The translations under genes were made by a program, and so were the position numbers. This document shows positions 59,050-64,000 of a stretch of 64,000 nucleotides of DNA, piece by piece; position 1 is the stretch's first letter; each line of letters starts with the position of its first letter. Under the pieces are notes generated by a model. It worked only from the letters and a program-made list of their open reading frames with translations, had not been told where the DNA came from and made no database searches. This stretch comes from Diplodia intermedia (Eukaryota > Ascomycota > Dothideomycetes > Botryosphaeriales > Botryosphaeriaceae). Where the stretch lies: contig JAKEKT010000013.1 in NCBI GenBank assembly GCA_021495925.1, positions 186,001-250,000 of the forward strand, read 5' to 3'.

Positions 59050-59115
59050 TAGTATCTACGGCTGTCTAGTGCAGTTAGTAACTAAGCTAACGGGGCTAAA
59101 AAGCCGAGGTTTAAT
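59050..59115 (+). other. tRNA-like segment in the LINE 3' region, possible SINE head
   Basis: GTGCAGTTAGTAACTAAGC resembles an A box and D arm, followed by GGGGCTAAAAAGCC (anticodon-arm-like, loop CTAAAAA) and GGTTTAATTCC (B-box-like, C to T change). Either a tRNA-derived SINE inserted here or a tRNA relic. Confidence 0.4.
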
Positions 59116-59410
59116 TCCTAATCGAGTAACCTCTATTTAGAGCTCTTTTTTAGATTTCTAAATTTAGAAGCAGGGTTATGCAGCTAGTTCGCTAGTAGTA
59201 ATGCTCCGGCTAGTTATAATAAATAGTAAGCAAGTATCGGTCTTAGATAGAAGAAAGCTAAACGGATCTAACTAGCCGAAAAGGCCCTCTCTAAGAAGAG
59301 GGCTTACTTACTTTACTTTTTACCTCTATTTTCGCTAGTTTCTAAGCTCTCGCTTTATTTTATTTATCTTTTCTTTATCTTATCTACGCTCTCTACTCTT
59401 CTTTAAGCTT

Positions 59411-59565
59411 TTAAGCACACCGTTCCTAGTACCCTTCTAGAACCTCCCTCCGGCACGCATGTATTTAGACATATAGATAGAAGCGGGCCTTCTTAAGAAA
59501 CCTCGTCTCTAATAGTTCTAGACTCTAGAGGAACGTTAAACTAAATAAATAAATAAATAAATAAA
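59411..59565 (+). repeat. LINE 3' terminal segment, copy 1
   Basis: Ends GTTAAACTAAATAAATAAAT with five to six TAAA units. Its partner is at 60355-60505. Confidence 0.75.
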
Positions 59566-59579
59566 CGTCTAGTAAATCT

Positions 59580-60510
59580 TCTTAAATCTATACCGCGGCT
59601 ACGATAACGAATCTTTTACTATTAGTCTCGAAAATAACTAGATCTTCTAGTAAATTCGCCGCTAAAGCTATTTTAATAGCTAAGTCTAGAATTTCTATTA
59701 CTAGATAACTAGTTCTACGTAATCTTATTCTTTCGCCTCTCTTTAACGCTAGAGAATTTTAAGATATTTTTAATACTTACTTCTCTAGTATTAAGAAAGA
59801 ACTTATTCTCGTCGCGAGTACTATTTCTCTAAAGAGAAACTTAATACTTACGACTATTATCTTATTCTCTAGTAGTTTTCTACTAAAGAATCGTTCTTTA
59901 TAAGATAATCTTATCTTATTTAGAGCGATAGAACGGTCTAAGACGTAATTTAAGATAGCTATCTATAGTCTCTCTATAAAGAAATATATCTCTTTAAAGA
60001 TACTTTTCTCTATTAGAGAGAATATAGCTATCTTTAACGACGGCTTAGAAGTAGTTAATACTTCGTACTAGCTAACGTAAGAAGAGAAGCGAATAAATTA
60101 GTCTATAAGCTTAATTTATCTAAGCTTTTCTACTAAATTTAAGATAAATAAGACTATAAAAAATAGTCTTTATATTATTAGTCTTCGTCTATAAATAAAA
60201 GATCTTTGTTCTTAAATTTCGTCTCTTCTATTATAAATCTTCTCGTCTTTACTTATATTTCTTTTACTTTTTTCTTTATTTTCTACTATTAAGTCTTTAG
60301 TTAATAGGTTTTCTCTTCGAAGTTTTTATCTTAACTTTAGGCGCTATTCTCTACTTTTAAGTATATTATTTCTAGTACTCTTCTAGACTTTTCTCTAACA
60401 CGTATATATTTAAATATATAGCTAAAAGCGAATCTCTTAGAGGGGTTCTATCTCTAATAGTCTTAGACTCTAGAGAGACGTTAAACTAAATATATATATA
60501 TATACTAAAA
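59580..60510 (+). mobile_element. Second LINE copy with ORF2 deleted, heavily RIP-mutated
   Basis: The part at about 59830-60180 is alignable by eye with ORF1 at 54540-54900 (for example TTAACGACGGCTTAGAAGTA against ATAACGACGGCCTAAAGGTT). It runs directly to the same 3' terminal segment, with no endonuclease or reverse transcriptase between. So it is an internally deleted relative, possibly once mobilised in trans. RIP is much stronger than in the neighbouring full copy. Confidence 0.6.
60355..60505 (+). repeat. LINE 3' terminal segment, copy 2
   Basis: CTAGTACTCTTCTAGACTTT, then CTCTAGAGAGACGTTAAACT and TATATATA, matching 59411-59565 with mostly C to T differences. Confidence 0.7.
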
Positions 60511-61761
60511 GAGCTTTAAAGCTATTAAATAGTAGATCTAGTTAATCTTATAGAATTCTTTATATCTTGCTAGACTTCTTAAAGAACGATCTTATAACTA
60601 TTTATTATTATTAAGTAAGATCTTCTTTCTTTACTCGTAGAGAGATATATCTTAATACTAAATAAGTAATATTAGAAGTTACTATAAAGATTTTATATAA
60701 GAATATTAGTAGATTTACTATAATAATAATAATAATAAGCGTCTTCTCTTTTATATTTTATAGATTTATAGTCTCTTATATCTTATAGATACTATATAAA
60801 ACTATAGTTCTACTTATTACTAGTAGTAGTATTTATTTAAACGCCTCTACGATAAAACTAAATAACTCGCTCGTAATAAAATAATATTAGATATTAATAT
60901 AGTAAATAAGATACTTAAAGAGAAGTATAAAGATCTCTTAAATCTCTTTAACTCTTAAGAGAAGAAATAATAATATATATTATAGTTTAAAGCGATAGAA
61001 TAGATATTCTTTTAATTAATAATCTCTTACGATCTTTAATAGTTAGTCTAGATACTTTAATACTATATAATCGCCGATATAGATAAAGATACGTAGATAC
61101 GTAGATTTATAAAGAGTACTACTAGATTTAAGATCTATTAGATCTCTAAAGATATCTTATTATTTAAGAGTAAGCGATCGTAACGTAACTACTTAAATAA
61201 TCGCGATAATAATAGAATCTACTATAATAGCTTATCTAGTATTATTTAGTACGCTTAGATTTACTACTATTTAGTTATTTTCGACTATAATTACTACGCT
61301 ACTATAGAAAACCTTAAAGATATATAAACGAGTATAAATATAAGAGGTCTACTAATAGTAGTAAATATAGATAGCGGTAGATATAAGAGGTTCTACTTAG
61401 TAAGCGATATTATATACTCTATTAGTATTATAATATATATAAATAGTATAGAAGATAAGATAAATATAATAGTTAATTTTATTATACGCTTATTATAGTA
61501 GATAGTTATTAAGATAGTATTTAAAAAGAAAGAAGAGAAAAAAGAGAATTACTTAATCTAGTAGTAGTAATTAATTAAAAGAACTACTTTACGAAGCGTT
61601 ACTCGTAGCTATAGATATAATAATATATATAAGTAATAGTTTTACTAATAATATAGATAGTATTACTATAAGATCTTATATATTTACCGTATAAAATCGT
61701 AAGAACGCCTAAAATTACGTAGTATTTATAGTATTACTAATTAGATTATCCGAATATTCTA
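60511..61761. other. AT-rich RIP-mutated sequence of unknown origin
   Basis: CpA/TpG almost absent; no motif recognised. It ends abruptly at the stop codon of the ankyrin gene. Confidence 0.5.
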
Positions 61762-64000
61762 TTAAATTAGCCGTATATGCCGTAGGATATGGCGGGTGGA
61801 TATGCCCGCATGAATCGTGGCGAATCCGACCCCACTTTGGTACCCTAGTGTGCGGGCTGCCCGGATCAATTTTGTTGCCAGGATCCAATACTCATCGTCA
61901 TCATCAGGCTCTGATGTGGATTCCAAGAAGATGGCTTCGAGAAAGTCAAGCTCTCCTCTTTCGTAGGCCATCTGCCAAGCCGTCCTCCCATACTTATCTC
62001 TGCTTTGCTTTTTGCACTTGCCGGACTCCACTAAAAATCTTGCAACTTCGGGTTGATTGTATTCGGCTGCCGTGTGCAGTGCTGTTTGTTGATCCTTCTT
62101 CCTATTCGCATCTATACCTTTTGTGAGAATAAGAGCTCGTATCACGGCCATTCGACCACTTCGAACGGCAGAAGCAAGGTAATCCGAGCCGCGTCGTTGA
62201 TTGGGGCTGGGTTTGGCCATCTCACAGCTTTTGTGGTCAAGGAGTGTGATAGCCACCTCATCCAAACCCAGTTCTGTAGCTCTGGTGAACAACTGAAGAA
62301 TGTCAGAGTCTCCCAGAGCCTCGCAGCGAGACAAAATTGCTTCCACTACAACAGGATTGCGGGTCCTCAAGGCACCTCGGACCAAGTGTACTGCATGGGG
62401 ATCTCCACGTCTGGCTTTGCTAGAACGCACAAGGACAGATCCGATACGGTCCAAGATTTTGTTCAAGATGTCGATGTTGCCAGCATGGGCCGCAGCTCGA
62501 AGAGGGCCCTTGAGCTTGGGTGCAAGAGGAAAATTGAAATTGGTATAATGTCCGTCGATACTTTTGAAGATTTCGTCCAGAGGTATTTCGCCTTCGAATT
62601 GGTCTATCCACGACTCAAAGACTTCCACATTGCCGTGCCGAATCTCGTCGCACGTTTCAGATGAGGTCGGTATCCCATGGCGCGGAAACGCAGATGAGCC
62701 AGGGCCTTCGTGATGGGCTTCGGCCTCATGCCTCTGCAGTTGCTGCTCAGTGGGGTAACCAAGCAAGGCGACAACACATCCTGAGTAGCTGCAGCGATAT
62801 GGTCTCTCATGCTCTTTCACATGGTTGTCTCGCTCCTGAGCATCCAGGAAGCCTTGGGAGAAGTATCGACAGCGTAGCTTCGGGCACTTGAAAAGCTTGG
62901 AACCATGTATCTCCTGGAGCTGATATCTCATACCAGAGTTGGACGTGAAATCCTCAATGATCCTTCTCACCAGGATTGCCTGAGGAACGAGATAATCGGA
63001 GCTATGCGGCAGTGTTTTCTCATGGGCCTCATCAAAGCTGAGATCTGGTGCTAAGCGTATACTTTCGGCGAGCTGGCCAAGAAATCTCTCATTCTTGAAA
63101 GGGCTGATCATCTTTTTGACTGCTTTGTCTTCGATTGATCGATCGTTTGCCGTGGTATGATGACCATTGAAGAAGGCCCGGAAGGAGTCAGCGAGCTCTT
63201 GAACTCTATTTTCCCCGAGCTGACCATGCTGCAGGAGGTTGCTAAGATGGATTGTCCAGCTTGGGAGGGCGTAGTCCATGAATGCGTAGTATCCACTCAA
63301 AATATATCTTCGTGCATCTTTCTCTTCGAGGTGTTGGTCAAATGCCGGAAGCTGGAGATAGCTTAGGCAGTGACAGAGAAGTCTCAGCTCCTCCTCAGGG
63401 CCATCAATCACATTTCGTTCAAGATACCTGATCGAGTCAACGTTTTCGTCGTAACAGTAAAAGATTTAAGCACGCACAACTTTGCTGACAAGTGCACAAG
63501 ACGAATTTCGCCATCGTCGAACAACTCGACGAGAGAACCGCATAGTCGTTTCGGCCCCTTTCGTAATTTGGAGCCCTCTAAGTCAAATGAATGGCTCGGT
63601 TGGTCGTAGGCTATCGCTCCTTGAACTTCATGCCATCTGAGAGGACGAACAGCTATGAGAAGCCACCCAAGGAGCATGCGGGCTGCTGTACGCTCCGCGA
63701 GTGCAGCGTCGAAGAGCACACGCTTGACGATCCGTTCATATCTATGCATGTGAGTCAATGCAATGAGTGAGGAGAGTATACACGAGGCCACGTACACTCC
63801 GTTCAGGTCAAGGGGCATGTCTTCGACCTCTTTTTCCAAGTTCTTCCAGGATGTCTGTTCCTCAAGGTATCTCATGATCAGAACAGCAAACACGAACATT
63901 CCTATGTTTAATGTAAGTTTACGAAGCTATCTGATTTATGTTTTTCTTACCATCTGCTCGAGATGACACTTTGTCTGCCATTCGTTGTGCCATTTCTTCC
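61762..64000 (-). CDS. NACHT-type (NLR-like) protein with C2H2 fingers and ankyrin repeats, C-terminal ~694 aa, partial
   Basis: Minus-strand exons: beyond 64000 to 63951, 63901-63796, 63741-63478 and 63427-61762. Introns of 49, 54 and 50 nt; each join keeps frame and restores family motifs (ADGMFVFAVLIMRYLE, DLNGVYERIVKRV, LVHLSAKLYLERN). The first ~130 residues are the winged-helix end of a fungal NACHT module (LLGWLLIAVRPLRWHEVQGA). Two C2H2 fingers follow (CPKLRC...HVKEH and CSYSGC...HEAEAHH), then ankyrin-type repeats near the C-terminus (QTALHTAAEYNQPEVARFLV, then KYGRTAWQMAYERGELDFLE). The NTP-binding P-loop would lie outside the window. Such proteins act in non-self recognition and programmed cell death. 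The stop codon lies exactly at the edge of RIP-mutated DNA, so the C-terminus may be truncated. Confidence 0.85.

Larger units (their letters stand above)
53060..59565 (+). mobile_element. Non-LTR retrotransposon (LINE, Tad/I-like with RNase H), lightly RIP-mutated
   Basis: About 6.5 kb with two broken coding regions (ORF1 and ORF2, listed separately) and a TAAA-repeat tail at 59543-59565. Domain order endonuclease, reverse transcriptase, RNase H matches fungal Tad1-like/I-type LINEs. GC content is clearly higher than in the Copia element, and most stops are TAG, as expected from CAG or TGG hit by RIP. The 5' limit is set at the composition change near 53060 and is approximate. The 3' end is supported by a second copy of the last ~150 bp at 60355-60505. 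Confidence 0.8.

Noticed and set aside
63408..63480. Apparent frameshift in the NACHT/ankyrin gene
   Set aside because: A 50-nt intron (63477-63428, GTGCGT...GATCAG) joins the frames and restores LVHLSAKLYLERN, so no mutation is needed.

Overview
This window looks like a chromosome segment of a filamentous ascomycete (Pezizomycotina). The genes carry short introns of 50-140 nt with GT...AG ends and CTRAY-type branch sites. The protein families are typical of that group: HET incompatibility domains, a NACHT/ankyrin protein, an NmrA-like reductase, an expansin-like secreted protein and an Ayr1-like short-chain dehydrogenase. A block of about 15.7 kb is saturated with C-to-T and G-to-A changes at CpA/TpG sites, the signature of repeat-induced point mutation (RIP). 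The species cannot be told from the sequence.

Layout. (1) 0.9-9.4 kb: a HET protein, a broken Ulp1-like cysteine protease gene, an NmrA-like gene, a relic of a berberine-bridge FAD oxidase and an intron-bearing tRNA-Gly. (2) 11.9-25.6 kb: sparse small genes. They are a RING-finger protein, two paralogous FHA-like proteins on opposite strands 10 kb apart with identical intron phases, a glutamine-rich protein and an acidic/proline-rich protein of unknown function. Long stretches between them show no gene. (3) 27.2-36.3 kb: a relic of a nonribosomal peptide synthetase (carrier plus condensation domain), a T5orf172/GIY-YIG-type protein and a coiled-coil protein. (4) 38.9-45 kb: a 126-bp satellite, an expansin-like protein, an Ayr1-like dehydrogenase and a second HET protein. 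(5) 46.1-61.8 kb: a RIP-mutated transposon island. A complete Ty1/Copia element with 148-bp LTRs and a recognisable target duplication is inserted into a copy of the same satellite. It is followed by a less mutated LINE with RNase H and a deleted second LINE copy. (6) 61.8-64 kb: a NACHT-type protein with two C2H2 fingers and ankyrin repeats. It is spliced from at least four exons, runs off the window, and its stop codon lies at the edge of the RIP island.

Read together, the window resembles the accessory compartment of a fungal genome. Self/non-self recognition genes (two HET, one NLR-like) sit beside RIP-silenced transposons, and secondary-metabolism and oxidase genes survive only as fragments. 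No operon-like co-regulation can be shown. Splice structures were read by eye from frame continuity and splice consensus; no search or alignment program was run.
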